DNA of 47,954 nt, taken from contig JAGWTH010000031.1 of the NCBI GenBank assembly GCA_028868995.1, positions 1-47,954 of the forward strand, in the 5' to 3' direction. This document shows, piece by piece, positions 8,451 through 16,328 of this stretch. How positions within the stretch are numbered: position 1 is the stretch's first letter; every line of letters begins with the position of its first letter. The position numbers were made by a program, and so were the translations under genes. The notes beneath the pieces are model-generated. The model had not been told where the DNA came from. It saw nothing but the letters and a program-made list of their open reading frames with translations, and did no database searches. Source of the DNA: Burkholderiales bacterium (GTDB lineage Bacteria > Pseudomonadota > Gammaproteobacteria > Burkholderiales > Burkholderiaceae_C).

Positions 8451-8924
8451 ATGCATGCAGGCATGGACACTCCCGCTTCCCCGCCGCGCTCCGCCCCGCA
8501 AGACCTGGCTGCGGGCTGGGAACACTTCGACCATGGCGCCGACATCGGCGTGCGCGGCTGGGGCCCGACCAAGGCGGCGGCCTTCGAACAGGCGGCGCTC
8601 GCCCTGACCGCGGTGCTGACCGACCCCGGGCGCATCGAGCCGCGCGAGGAGGTGGAGATCCGCTGCGAGGCCGGCGACGACGAAGCGCTGCTCGTGGCGT
8701 GGCTCAACGCGATCGTGACCGAGATGGCGCTGCGGCGCATGCTGTTCTCGAGCTTTCGCGTCGCGCTGCAAGGCCGCCGGCTCGAGGGCCGTGCCAGCGG
8801 CGAGCCGGTCGTGCCGCAACGCCACCAGCCCGCGGTGGAAGTGAAAGGGGCCACCTACACCGAGCTGCGGGTGCGGCCCGGCGCCGCCGGCGGCTGGGTG
8901 GCGCAGACCGTCGTGGACGTGTGA
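8451..8924 (+). CDS. archease family protein
   Basis: This is an archease, the small protein that promotes guanylylation and multiple turnover of the RtcB RNA ligase. The conserved opening is seen in WEHFDHGADIGVRGWG and the Asp-rich C terminus in AQTVVDV. Its gene lies one base before rtcB, which confirms the pairing. The conserved fold begins about 20 residues in. Starts at 8451 or 8463 are both possible and neither has a strong ribosome site, so the first is given. It follows the acyltransferase fusion by 35 bp on the same strand and is probably in the same transcript. Confidence 0.85.
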   Translation: MHAGMDTPASPPRSAPQDLAAGWEHFDHGADIGVRGWGPTKAAAFEQAALALTAVLTDPGRIEPREEVEIRCEAGDDEALLVAWLNAIVTEMALRRMLFSSFRVALQGRRLEGRASGEPVVPQRHQPAVEVKGATYTELRVRPGAAGGWVAQTVVDV

Positions 8925-8925
8925 C

Positions 8926-10356
8926 ATGGACCTCCGGCAACTGGTGCGGCGCGGCCCCTGCGAATGGGAGATCCCCCGGCAGGGAGCGATGAAGGTGCCC
9001 GCCGTCCTCTTCGGCACCGAGGCGCTGCTGCGCGACATGGACGAGAAGGTGCGCGAGCAGGCCACCAACGTCGCCTGCCTGCCCGGCATCGTGGATGCGT
9101 CCTACGTGATGCCCGACGGGCACTGGGGCTACGGGTTCCCGATCGGCGGCGTGGCCGCCTTCGATGCGCAGCAGGGCGGCGTGATCTCCGCCGGCGGCGT
9201 CGGCTTCGACGTCTCCTGCGGCGTGCGCTGCCTGCTCACCGGCCTCAGGCGCGAGGACGTGATGCCCGTGCAGCGCCGGCTCGCCGATGCGCTCTCGACC
9301 GACATCCCCGCCGGCGTGGGCAGCCGCGGCGCGATCAAGCTGAACGCGGCCGAGATGGAAGCGATGCTGGTAGGCGGCGCCCGCTGGGCCGTGAGCCAGG
9401 GCTGGGGCAGCGAGGCGGACCTGGAGCGCACGGAGGAAGGCGGGCACATGCTGCACGCCAAGCCGGACTGCGTGTCCGACCAGGCGAAGAAGCGCCAGCG
9501 CGAGGAGATGGGCACGCTGGGCAGCGGCAACCACTACCTGGAAGTGCAGGAGGTGCAGGAAGTGTTCGATGCCGCGGCGGCCGAGGCCTACCGCCTGCAG
9601 CCGGGCGACGTCGTGGTGATGATCCATTGCGGCTCGCGCGGCCTGGGCCACCAGATCGGCACCGACTACCTGCAGTCCATGGTGGAGGAAGCGCCGGCGC
9701 ACGGCCTGGTGCTGCCGGACCGCGAACTCGCCTGCGCGCCCATCGACTCCGACCTCGGCCGGCGGTACCTCGGCGCCATGCGCGCGGCGATCAACTGCGC
9801 GCTGGCCAACCGGCAGATCCTCACGCACCTGGTGCGCGAGGTGTTCCGGCCTCTCCTGCCGAAGGCGCGCATGCCGGTGCTGTACGACGTGTCGCACAAC
9901 ACCTGCAAGCAGGAGCCGCACCGGGTGGGCGGGCACCTGCGCGAGCTGTACGTGCACCGCAAGGGCGCCACGCGGGCCTGGGGACCGGGGCATCCCGGCT
10001 TGCCGCCGGAGCTGCGCGCCGTGGGGCAGCCGGTGCTGATCGGCGGGTCCATGGGCACCGGCTCCTACGTGCTGGCGGGCAACAGCGCTCAGCCGGAGCT
10101 CGCCTTCTCCTCCGCCTGCCACGGCGCGGGCCGGGCGATGAGCCGGCACCAGGCGCTGAAGCAATGGCACGGGCGGGAGCTGGTCGACCAGCTCGCCGCC
10201 CAGGGCATCCTGGTGCGCAGCCCCTCGTCGCGCGGCGTCGCGGAGGAGGCGCCCGGCGCCTACAAGGACGTGGGCGCGGTGGTGGACGCCGCGCAGGAGG
10301 CGGGGCTCGCGCGCAAGGTGGCGCGGCTGCGGCCGCTGGTCTGCGTCAAGGGTTGA
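8926..10356 (+). CDS. rtcB: RNA-splicing ligase RtcB
   Basis: RtcB joins 2',3'-cyclic phosphate (or 3'-phosphate) and 5'-OH RNA ends using GTP and Mn2+, in RNA repair. The 476-residue protein shows the manganese site Asp/Cys in GVGFDVSCGVRC, the His ligands in GSGNHYLEVQE, MIHCGSRGLGHQIG and YDVSHNTCK, and the guanylylated His in ACHGAGR. It ends in the usual VCVKG. The start at 8926 lies directly after the archease stop. In bacteria rtcB is often under the sigma-54 activator RtcR, but no rtcR gene or -24/-12 element is seen here; instead the gene lies downstream of lipid genes. This suggests constitutive or stress-operon expression, which is inference. Confidence 0.95.
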   Translation: MDLRQLVRRGPCEWEIPRQGAMKVPAVLFGTEALLRDMDEKVREQATNVACLPGIVDASYVMPDGHWGYGFPIGGVAAFDAQQGGVISAGGVGFDVSCGVRCLLTGLRREDVMPVQRRLADALSTDIPAGVGSRGAIKLNAAEMEAMLVGGARWAVSQGWGSEADLERTEEGGHMLHAKPDCVSDQAKKRQREEMGTLGSGNHYLEVQEVQEVFDAAAAEAYRLQPGDVVVMIHCGSRGLGHQIGTDYLQSMVEEAPAHGLVLPDRELACAPIDSDLGRRYLGAMRAAINCALANRQILTHLVREVFRPLLPKARMPVLYDVSHNTCKQEPHRVGGHLRELYVHRKGATRAWGPGHPGLPPELRAVGQPVLIGGSMGTGSYVLAGNSAQPELAFSSACHGAGRAMSRHQALKQWHGRELVDQLAAQGILVRSPSSRGVAEEAPGAYKDVGAVVDAAQEAGLARKVARLRPLVCVKG

Positions 10357-10376
10357 GGACAGGGCAGGAGGTGAGC

Positions 10377-10658
10377 ATGGACAAGCCATCCCGGGACGAT
10401 GCCGTGCACCGGCACGTGTTCACGCGCTGCGGCCAGGCCGTGACGCGGCTGGCGGAAGCCGGCCTCGTTCCCTGGCCGGTGGTGCCGGACAGCGAGCGCG
10501 AGGTCGGCGAATGGTGGCTGGTCTCGGACGACCTGGCCGCGCGCCTGCGCGGCGCCGGCCATCCGGTGCTGCGCTTCGGCGAGCTGAACCTCTGGGGCCG
10601 CGCCAGCGGCGGTGCGCTGCACGACGACCCGGAACTCAAGGCCCTGCTGCGCGGCTGA
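10377..10658 (+). CDS. conserved small protein downstream of rtcB (93 aa)
   Basis: This is a 93-residue soluble protein starting at 10377 behind a strong GGAGG ribosome site, 20 bp after rtcB. It is rich in Trp, Asp and Arg, with a WWLVSDDLAARLRGAGHPVLRF core that could form a small alpha/beta domain. I do not recognise a characterised family. Its position after archease and RtcB on the same strand suggests a third member of the RNA-repair unit. It is not a shadow of rtcB: it lies entirely beyond the rtcB stop. Confidence is good that it is a gene, poor on function. Confidence 0.7.
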   Translation: MDKPSRDDAVHRHVFTRCGQAVTRLAEAGLVPWPVVPDSEREVGEWWLVSDDLAARLRGAGHPVLRFGELNLWGRASGGALHDDPELKALLRG

Positions 10659-10666
10659 GCGGCAGC

Positions 10667-11104
10667 TCAGGCCGGCAGGACGTCGATCTCCGGTGCGAGC
10701 TCGCACTCCGAGTTCAGCGAGTTCGTGATCAGGCAGCTGCGCTTGGCCTTGTCCAGCGTGCTGGCGGCCAGCGAGGCATGCTCGGCGCCGCGCAGCACGA
10801 GGCGCGGCCGCAGGATGAACTTGACGAAGCGGGTGACGCCGTCGACGCGGTCGAGGATGCCTTCGACCGGCACGTCCAGCTGCTCCCACTCCAGTTTCGA
10901 GGCGCGGGCGATGGCGCGGAAGGACAGGACGAAGCAGTCGGCGACCGAAGCGACCAGCAGGGTCTCCGGCGACCAGAAGCCCTCCGGCCCGCCGAACTCG
11001 GGCGGCGCCTGGGTCGGCAGGCTCAGGTTCGCGTCGCTCACCGCGACGACGCCGGTCGATTGGCCGGTGGCGCGGACGTGGTAGTGGTGCGGGTAGGGAT
11101 GCAT
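10667..11104 (-). CDS. OsmC family peroxiredoxin-like protein
   Basis: This is a 145-residue OsmC/Ohr-fold protein. Family members reduce organic hydroperoxides with a pair of Cys; here they are in VADCFVLSF and KAKRSCLITNSLNS, at the usual positions on two central helices. The PEGFWSPETLLVASVADC block is typical of the YhfA/OsmC group. It is convergent with the gene ending at 10658 and divergent from the binding-protein gene at 11219. An FNR-like box and a well-placed -10 lie upstream at 11133-11174. Confidence 0.88.
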   Translation of the reverse strand: MHPYPHHYHVRATGQSTGVVAVSDANLSLPTQAPPEFGGPEGFWSPETLLVASVADCFVLSFRAIARASKLEWEQLDVPVEGILDRVDGVTRFVKFILRPRLVLRGAEHASLAASTLDKAKRSCLITNSLNSECELAPEIDVLPA

Positions 11105-11132
11105 GGGGGTCCTGCTTCAATGGATGGGCCCG

Positions 11133-11174
11133 AGCTTACGCAGGCGTCGAGCCGGTTCGGTTGATCCAGATGAA
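11133..11174 (-). promoter_or_regulatory. FNR/ANR-like class II promoter of osmC
   Basis: Read on the minus strand, TTCAT-CTGG-ATCAA (11161-11174) differs from TTGAT-N4-ATCAA at one defined position. A TAAGCT hexamer at 11133-11138 has its centre exactly 32 bp away, the class II spacing. A transcript would begin about 20-25 nt before the osmC start at 11104. Confidence 0.5.
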
Positions 11175-11218
11175 GCAACGGCGCCGTCCGGCGGCGTTTG
11201 GGGTATGTTCGCGTCACC

Positions 11219-11956
11219 ATGCACCTGCCTGCCTCCCTCCTCCAGGCCTTCACGCCCCAGGGCCACCTGCGCGCGTCCATCAATCTCGGCAATCCCATCC
11301 TCGCGGGCCGCGACCCGGCCACAGGCGAGCCCCGGGGCGTCTCGATCGACCTCGCCCGCGCCTTCGCCCAACGCCTGGGCGTCGTGCTGGAACTGGTGGT
11401 GTTCGACACCGCCGGCCAGTCGGTGGAGGCCGTGGCCGGGGAACGGGCCGACATCGGCTTCTTCGCCGTCGACCCCAAGCGCGGCGAGCACATCGCGTTC
11501 ACGCCGCCCTACGTGCTGATCGAGGGCTGCTACCTGGTGCGCGCGGAATCGCCGCTGGCGGCGAACGAGGAGGTCGACCGCGCCGGCAACCGCGTGGTGG
11601 TGGGCCAGGGCAGCGCCTACGACCTGTTCCTCTCGCGCGAGCTGAAGGCAGCCCAGATCGTGCGCGCGCCCTCGTCGCCCGCGGTCGTGCCGCACTTCCT
11701 CGCCAGCGGCGCCGAGGTGGCCGCGGGCGTGAAGCAGCAGCTTCAGGCGGATGCGCAGCGCCTGGGCGGGCTGCGCCTGCTGCCGGGCCGCTTCATGGTG
11801 ATCCGCCAGGCCATGGGCTGCCCGCGCAGCCGCGGCGAGGCGGCGGCCGCGGCCCTGGCGGACTTCGTGGAGGAGATGAAGGCCAGCGGCTTCGTGGCCG
11901 GGGCCTTGCAGCGCCACGGCATCGAGGGAGCGTCGGTGGCGCCGGCCGGCGCCTGA
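11219..11956 (+). CDS. periplasmic-binding-protein-like (SBP_bac_3) protein without signal peptide
   Basis: This 245-residue protein has the fold of family 3 solute-binding proteins (amino acid type): GVSIDLARAFAQRLGVVLELVVFD, the ADIGFFAVDPKRGEHIAFTPPYVLIEGCYLV block and a VVVGQGSAYDLFL hinge region. Such proteins normally feed an ABC transporter in the periplasm, but the N terminus MHLPASLLQAFTPQGHLRAS has no signal peptide, and no permease or ATPase gene is nearby. It may therefore work in the cytoplasm as a sensor or binding protein, or the signal has been lost. The start at 11219 (ATG) is preferred to an in-frame TTG at 11198; neither gives a signal sequence. Confidence 0.75.
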   Translation: MHLPASLLQAFTPQGHLRASINLGNPILAGRDPATGEPRGVSIDLARAFAQRLGVVLELVVFDTAGQSVEAVAGERADIGFFAVDPKRGEHIAFTPPYVLIEGCYLVRAESPLAANEEVDRAGNRVVVGQGSAYDLFLSRELKAAQIVRAPSSPAVVPHFLASGAEVAAGVKQQLQADAQRLGGLRLLPGRFMVIRQAMGCPRSRGEAAAAALADFVEEMKASGFVAGALQRHGIEGASVAPAGA

Positions 11957-12015
11957 TCCCCCGCGGGCCCGCGGCGCTCCGGTAGGATCGCGCGCGCACC
12001 CCTGAAGGAGAAACC

Positions 12016-12435
12016 GTGCTCACCCTGCAGCAAGCCAACCAGATCATCGCCGCCGCCCTGGCCAAGTCCAGCGAGCGCGGCTACCAGCCCATGGGCATCG
12101 CCGTGCTCGACGCCTCCGGCAACCTCAAGGCCTTCGCCAGCGAGGACGGCGCCAGCATGTTCCGCTTCGACATCGCGCGCGCCAAGGCCTGGGGCGCGGT
12201 CGGCATGGGCGTGTCCAGCCGCACCCTGGCCCAGCGCGCCAAGGACAACCCGAACTTCTTCGTTTCGCTGTCCGCCACCTCCGGCGGCAAGTTCCTGCCG
12301 CAGCCGGGCGCCGTGGTGATCCAGGACGCCCAGGGCCGGCTGCTCGGCGCCGTGGGGGCCAGCGGCGGCACCGGCGACCAGGACGAGGAGATCTGCATCG
12401 CCGGCGTCACGGCCGCCGGCCTGGTCGCCGGCTGA
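12016..12435 (+). CDS. GlcG/HbpS family heme-degradation-like protein
   Basis: This is a 139-residue protein of the GlcG/HbpS (DUF336) family. It begins LTLQQANQIIAAALAKS, contains GIAVLDASGNLKAF and FRFDIARAKAW, and ends in GAVGASGGTGDQDEEICIAG, all characteristic. Family members bind heme or small organic ligands and occur near glycolate, diol or aromatic catabolic genes; their catalytic role is unclear. It starts with GTG at 12016 behind GAAGGAG. It follows the binding-protein-like gene by 59 bp on the same strand and is convergent with the LysR gene. There is no export signal, so it is cytoplasmic. Confidence 0.88.
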   Translation: MLTLQQANQIIAAALAKSSERGYQPMGIAVLDASGNLKAFASEDGASMFRFDIARAKAWGAVGMGVSSRTLAQRAKDNPNFFVSLSATSGGKFLPQPGAVVIQDAQGRLLGAVGASGGTGDQDEEICIAGVTAAGLVAG

Positions 12436-12445
12436 AGCCGGTTTT

Positions 12446-12466
12446 CCTCCCCCGGCCTCCGGGAGG
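12446..12466. terminator. possible bidirectional GC hairpin between convergent genes
   Basis: CCTCCC (12446-12451) pairs with GGGAGG (12461-12466) around a 9-nt loop, between the ends of the GlcG-like gene and the LysR gene. There is no T tract, so this is only a weak terminator candidate. Confidence 0.3.
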
Positions 12467-12495
12467 GGGCGGGGCGAGGGCGAGGACGCGGCGGT

Positions 12496-13422
12496 TCAGG
12501 GCCGCAGCGCCTCGTCGGGGCCGCGCCGGTTCACGGCGTGGAAGAGCCCGCGCAGCCAGCGGTTGGCGTCGTCGTCGTGCATGCGGCGGTGCCAGTACTG
12601 CTGCACCTGGATCTGCGGCGGGCGGAAGGGCAGCTCGATGCGCTTGAGCGCGATGTGCCGGCTGGCCACGGTGGCGATGTCCTCGGGCACGGTGGCCACC
12701 AGGTCGCTGCCGGGCAGCAGGGCCAGCAGGCTCATGAAGTGCGAAAGCTCCAGCGTGACGTGCCGGTGCCAGCCCTTGTCCTCCAGGAAGCGGTCCAGGA
12801 AATGCTCGCGGCCGTCGGGCCGCACCACGATGTGCCGGGCCGCGAGGTACTGCTTGAGCGTCATGCGCGTGCCCGTGGCCTCGTTGCGCGCGCAGGCGAT
12901 GCAGACGTAGGAGGTCTTGAACAGCGCCTGCTGGAAGTAGCCGGCCTTCTGCAGGTCGGGGAAGAAGCCGACCGCCAGGTCCGCTTCGCCGGCCTCCAGG
13001 GCCGCGGCCGCGGCGGTGCGCGGCTTGGACACGGCTTGCAGCTTCACCAGCGGCGCTTCCTGCCGCAGCCGCCGCAGCACGCCGGGCAGGAAGGCCACCT
13101 CGCCGATATCGGGCGTGAGGAGGGTGAAGCTGCGCTGCGCCGTCGCCGGCTCGAAGCCCGCCGGCTGCAGGATGTCCGACTCGATCGCCTCCACCACCCG
13201 GCGCACGGCGGGGGCCAGCACCAGGGCGCGCGGGGTCGGCTCCATCTGCGCGCCCGCGCGCACGAACAGGGTGTCGTCGAACAGCGCGCGCAGCCGCGCC
13301 AGGGCGGCGCTGGTGGCCGGCTGGCTCAGGCCGATCGCCTCGGCGGTGCGGCTCACGCTGCGGTGGCGCGCCATGGCGTCGAACACGACGAGCAGGTTCA
13401 GGTCGACCGATCGTATATCCAT
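12496..13422 (-). CDS. LysR-family transcriptional regulator, NahR/LinR-like
   Basis: This is a 308-residue LysR regulator. The N-terminal winged helix is seen in VDLNLLVVFDAMARHRSVSRTAEAIGLSQPATSAALARLR, followed by the effector-binding domain with TPDIGEVAFLPGVL and GEADLAVGFFPDLQ. The MDIRSVDLNLL opening is common in NodD/NahR/LinR-like regulators of aromatic catabolism. It is divergent from the ring-cleavage operon starting at 13501 and should activate it in response to a pathway substrate or intermediate, autoregulating from the 78-bp gap. Met at 13422 is the only sensible start. Confidence 0.92.
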   Translation of the reverse strand: MDIRSVDLNLLVVFDAMARHRSVSRTAEAIGLSQPATSAALARLRALFDDTLFVRAGAQMEPTPRALVLAPAVRRVVEAIESDILQPAGFEPATAQRSFTLLTPDIGEVAFLPGVLRRLRQEAPLVKLQAVSKPRTAAAAALEAGEADLAVGFFPDLQKAGYFQQALFKTSYVCIACARNEATGTRMTLKQYLAARHIVVRPDGREHFLDRFLEDKGWHRHVTLELSHFMSLLALLPGSDLVATVPEDIATVASRHIALKRIELPFRPPQIQVQQYWHRRMHDDDANRWLRGLFHAVNRRGPDEALRP

Positions 13423-13500
13423 GGCATGGATTCTATGTATCCAGCCTATTGGCTGTTCGGATGGTTCCACCCCGCCTAGCATGCGGACCGGAGACAGACT
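13423..13500. promoter_or_regulatory. divergent LysR / catabolic operon promoter gap
   Basis: This is a 78-bp gap between the LysR gene and the amidohydrolase gene. It contains CAGCC-TATT-GGCTG (13442-13455), a perfect 5-bp inverted repeat, inside a locally AT-rich stretch (13431-13451). A canonical T-N11-A LysR box is not obvious, so the repeat is only a candidate site. Confidence 0.4.
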
Positions 13501-14541
13501 TTGAGCCAGCACAAACACCCTTCCGGCTGCGCCTGCGGCATCGACACCCACGCCCACGTGGTGCCGGAGGACTTCCCCGCCTACATCGGCCGCAAGGCGC
13601 CGGCCGACTGGCCGTCCATGGCGGCGGCCCAGGCCTGCCATCGCAGCGTGATGATTTCGGGCAAGGTCTACCGCACCGTGTCCGACCAGTGCTGGGACAC
13701 CGCGAAGCGGATCGCGGACCTGCCGCAGATGGGCCTGAAGCTGCAGGTGGTCTCGCCGATGCCGGAACTGCTGTCCTACTGGATGCCGCCGGCCGACGCG
13801 CAACAGCTGCTGCGCTTCCTTAACGACCGGATCGCCGGCATGGTGGCCGAAAGCGGCGGCGCGCTGGCGGGCCTGGGCGCGGTGCCGCTGCAGGACGTGG
13901 ACCTGGCGATCCGCGAGCTGGAATACGTGGTGAAGGTGCTGGGCTTCCCGGGTGTGGAGGTCGGCAGCAACATCAACGGCGAGCCGGTCGGCGCGCCGCG
14001 CTTCGATCCCTTCTTCGAAGCCTGCGAGGCGTTGGGTGCCTGCGTGTTCGTGCACGCGATCCGGCCGGCGGGCATGGACCGCCTGGTCGGGCCGCCGGCG
14101 CTGCAGCAGGTGCTGGCCTATCCCGGCGACGTCGGCCTGGCGGCCGCCTCGGTGATCACCGCCAACCTGCTGCCGCGCCGGCCGAAGCTGCGCATCGCCT
14201 TCAGCCACGGCGGCGGCACTCTGGGCCTGCTGCTGCCGCGGCTGCAGCAGGGCTGGGGCGTGTTCCCGGCCCTCAAGGAACAGGTGGTCGAGGCGCCGGC
14301 GCAGCAGGCGAAGCGGCTCTTCTACGACACGCTGGTGTTCGACACGAACGCGCTGCGCTACCTGGTCGACACCTTCGGCGCGACGCAGCTGCTGGTGGGC
14401 ACCGACTATCCCTTCAACTTCCACGACCGCACGCCGGTGGAGAGGATCGAGGCCGCGGGCTTCGATGCCGAGACCACCGCGCTGCTGGTCCACCGCAACG
14501 CCGGGCGCTTCCTCGGCATGACGAAAGAGACGACCCCATGA
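13501..14541 (+). CDS. amidohydrolase-family decarboxylase/hydrolase (ACMSD-like)
   Basis: This is a 346-residue metal-dependent amidohydrolase of the aminocarboxymuconate-semialdehyde decarboxylase type. Metal ligands are visible: HxH in IDTHAHVVP, His in FVHAIRP, His in FSHGGGTLG and Asp in GTDYPF. Relatives decarboxylate ring-cleavage products or aromatic acids without oxygen. The likely start is a TTG at 13501 behind GGAGA. The stop overlaps the next gene start (ATG at 14538), placing it first in the operon with the dioxygenase, hydrolase and monooxygenase. The substrate is unknown; a role as decarboxylase of an aromatic acid or of the ring-fission product is inferred from context. Confidence 0.85.
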   Translation: MSQHKHPSGCACGIDTHAHVVPEDFPAYIGRKAPADWPSMAAAQACHRSVMISGKVYRTVSDQCWDTAKRIADLPQMGLKLQVVSPMPELLSYWMPPADAQQLLRFLNDRIAGMVAESGGALAGLGAVPLQDVDLAIRELEYVVKVLGFPGVEVGSNINGEPVGAPRFDPFFEACEALGACVFVHAIRPAGMDRLVGPPALQQVLAYPGDVGLAAASVITANLLPRRPKLRIAFSHGGGTLGLLLPRLQQGWGVFPALKEQVVEAPAQQAKRLFYDTLVFDTNALRYLVDTFGATQLLVGTDYPFNFHDRTPVERIEAAGFDAETTALLVHRNAGRFLGMTKETTP

Positions 14542-15443
14542 GTTCTCCCTGGATCGAGGGCCTGCGCAGCGTGGCGCTCTACGTGCCCGACCTGGCCAAG
14601 GCCGAAAGCTTCTACACGCAGGTCTGGCGCCTGGAGGTGGCCCACCGCGGCGACGGCGTGCTCTACCTGCGCGGCAGCGGCAGCGACGGCTACCTGCTGG
14701 CGCTGCACCAGGGCGGCGAGCTGCCGCAGATCCGCCAGGTGACGCTGCGCGCGCGCAGCCGCGCCGCGCTGGACGAAGTCGTCGCCAACGTGCAGCGCGC
14801 CGGCGGCAAGCTGCTGGCCGCGCCGCACGAGCTCACGCGCGACCCCGCGGGCGGCATCGGCCTGAAGTTCCAGGACCCGCACGGCCGTACCTTCCAGGTG
14901 GTGCACGGCGATGCGCGCCGCCCCCCGGAGGCACCGCTGAAGGACCGGCCGATCCGCCTGACGCACGTGGTGCTGAACAGCCATGCCGTGGACGAGACGC
15001 AGAAGTTCCTGCAGGACGCGCTGGGTTTCCGCCTGGCCGACCGCACCGGGATCATGGCCTTCATGAACTGCGACCGCGACCACCACACGATCGCCGTCGG
15101 CATCACCGACAACGACGCGCTGAACCACATCGCCTTCCTGATGCCGGACCTCGACTCCGTCATGCGCGGCGGCGGCCGGATGAAGGACGCGGGTTTCCCG
15201 ATCCAGTGGGGCCCGGGCCGGCACGGCCCCGGCAACAACCTCTTCAACTACTTCCTCGACCCCTTCGGCATCGTCATCGAATACACCGCCGACGTGGAGC
15301 AGATCGACGAGAGCTACGAGACCCATGGGCCGGACCACTGGAAGTGGCCGCCCGGGCGGGTCGACCAGTGGGGCATCTCGCTGCCGCCCTCCGCCACCCT
15401 GAAGGAAGCGCAGAAGCGCGTCCTGTTCGCCCCCAACCCCTGA
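14538..15443 (+). CDS. VOC-family extradiol ring-cleavage dioxygenase
   Basis: This is a 301-residue two-domain vicinal-oxygen-chelate protein. The C-terminal domain has the Fe(II) ligands of type I extradiol dioxygenases: His in RLTHVVLN, His in ALNHIAFLM and Glu in IVIEYTADVE. GPGRHGPGNNLFNYFLDPFG is a variant of the extradiol signature. The enzyme should cleave a catechol-type ring next to its hydroxyls with O2. It starts within the end of the amidohydrolase gene (4-base overlap) and is followed 18 bp later by the hydrolase gene, so the three act in sequence. The identity of the catechol is not evident. Confidence 0.87.
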   Translation: MSSPWIEGLRSVALYVPDLAKAESFYTQVWRLEVAHRGDGVLYLRGSGSDGYLLALHQGGELPQIRQVTLRARSRAALDEVVANVQRAGGKLLAAPHELTRDPAGGIGLKFQDPHGRTFQVVHGDARRPPEAPLKDRPIRLTHVVLNSHAVDETQKFLQDALGFRLADRTGIMAFMNCDRDHHTIAVGITDNDALNHIAFLMPDLDSVMRGGGRMKDAGFPIQWGPGRHGPGNNLFNYFLDPFGIVIEYTADVEQIDESYETHGPDHWKWPPGRVDQWGISLPPSATLKEAQKRVLFAPNP

Positions 15444-15461
15444 TTCCCGAGAGAGACGACC

Positions 15462-16328
15462 ATGAAATTCACCACCTACCTGCGCGCCGGCGCCCCGCGC
15501 CTGGCCCTCGTCGACGGCCATGACCTGATCGACCTGAACGACGCCCAGCCGCAAGTGCCGGCCGACCTGCGCGCGGCGCTGAAGGCCGGCGTCGACCTGC
15601 GCTCCGCCGGCGCCGCGGCCCTGAAGGGCGGGGCGAAGCGCCAGCCGCTCGCCTCCGTCCAGCTCGCGCCGGTGGTGCCCGAGCCCGGCAAGATCGTCTG
15701 CCTGGGCCTCAACTACTACGACCACGCCAAGGAAGGCGGCCGCGAGAAGCCGGACTACCCCTGGTTCTTCTTCCGCGCCGCCTCCTCGCTGGTGGCGCAC
15801 GGCGAGGCGGGCTGGCTGCCGCAGGTGTCCGGCAAGTTCGACTACGAGGCCGAGATGGCCGTGGTGATCGGCCGGACGGTGCCGCGCCACACGAAGGAAG
15901 CCGACGCGCTGCAGTACGTCTTCGGCTACAGCTGCTTCAACGACATGAGCGTGCGCGACTACCAGAAGCGCACGCCGCAGTGGACCATCGGCAAGAACTT
16001 CGACCGCACCGGCGGCTTCGGCCCGCACGTGGTGACGGCCGACGAACTGTCGCCTGGCGCCACGGGCCTGCGCATCCGCTCGCTGCTCAACGGCCAGGTG
16101 ATGCAGGACGCGAACACCAGCGACATGATCTTCAGCGTCGCCGAGACCATCGCGCTGCTGGCCGACGTGCTGACCCTGGAGCCGGGCGACGTGATCGTGA
16201 TGGGCACGCCCGCGGGCGTGGGCCAGGCACGCAACCCGCCCGTGTGGATGAAGGCCGGCGACACGATCGTGATCGACATCGAGAAGGTCGGCGCCCTGAG
16301 CAACCCCATCGCGGCCGAACCGGCATGA
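15462..16328 (+). CDS. fumarylacetoacetate hydrolase family protein
   Basis: This is a 288-residue FAH-superfamily enzyme. The metal ligands appear in FDYEAEMAVVIG (ExE) and SVRDYQKR (Asp), and KIVCLGLNYYDHAKE is the family opening of the catalytic domain. Members cleave C-C bonds of diketo acids or hydrate/decarboxylate 2-oxo-dienoates made by extradiol cleavage. Its position directly after an extradiol dioxygenase fits hydrolysis or hydration of the ring-fission product. The stop overlaps the start of the monooxygenase gene (ATGA). The precise reaction cannot be chosen from sequence. Confidence 0.9.
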   Translation: MKFTTYLRAGAPRLALVDGHDLIDLNDAQPQVPADLRAALKAGVDLRSAGAAALKGGAKRQPLASVQLAPVVPEPGKIVCLGLNYYDHAKEGGREKPDYPWFFFRAASSLVAHGEAGWLPQVSGKFDYEAEMAVVIGRTVPRHTKEADALQYVFGYSCFNDMSVRDYQKRTPQWTIGKNFDRTGGFGPHVVTADELSPGATGLRIRSLLNGQVMQDANTSDMIFSVAETIALLADVLTLEPGDVIVMGTPAGVGQARNPPVWMKAGDTIVIDIEKVGALSNPIAAEPA

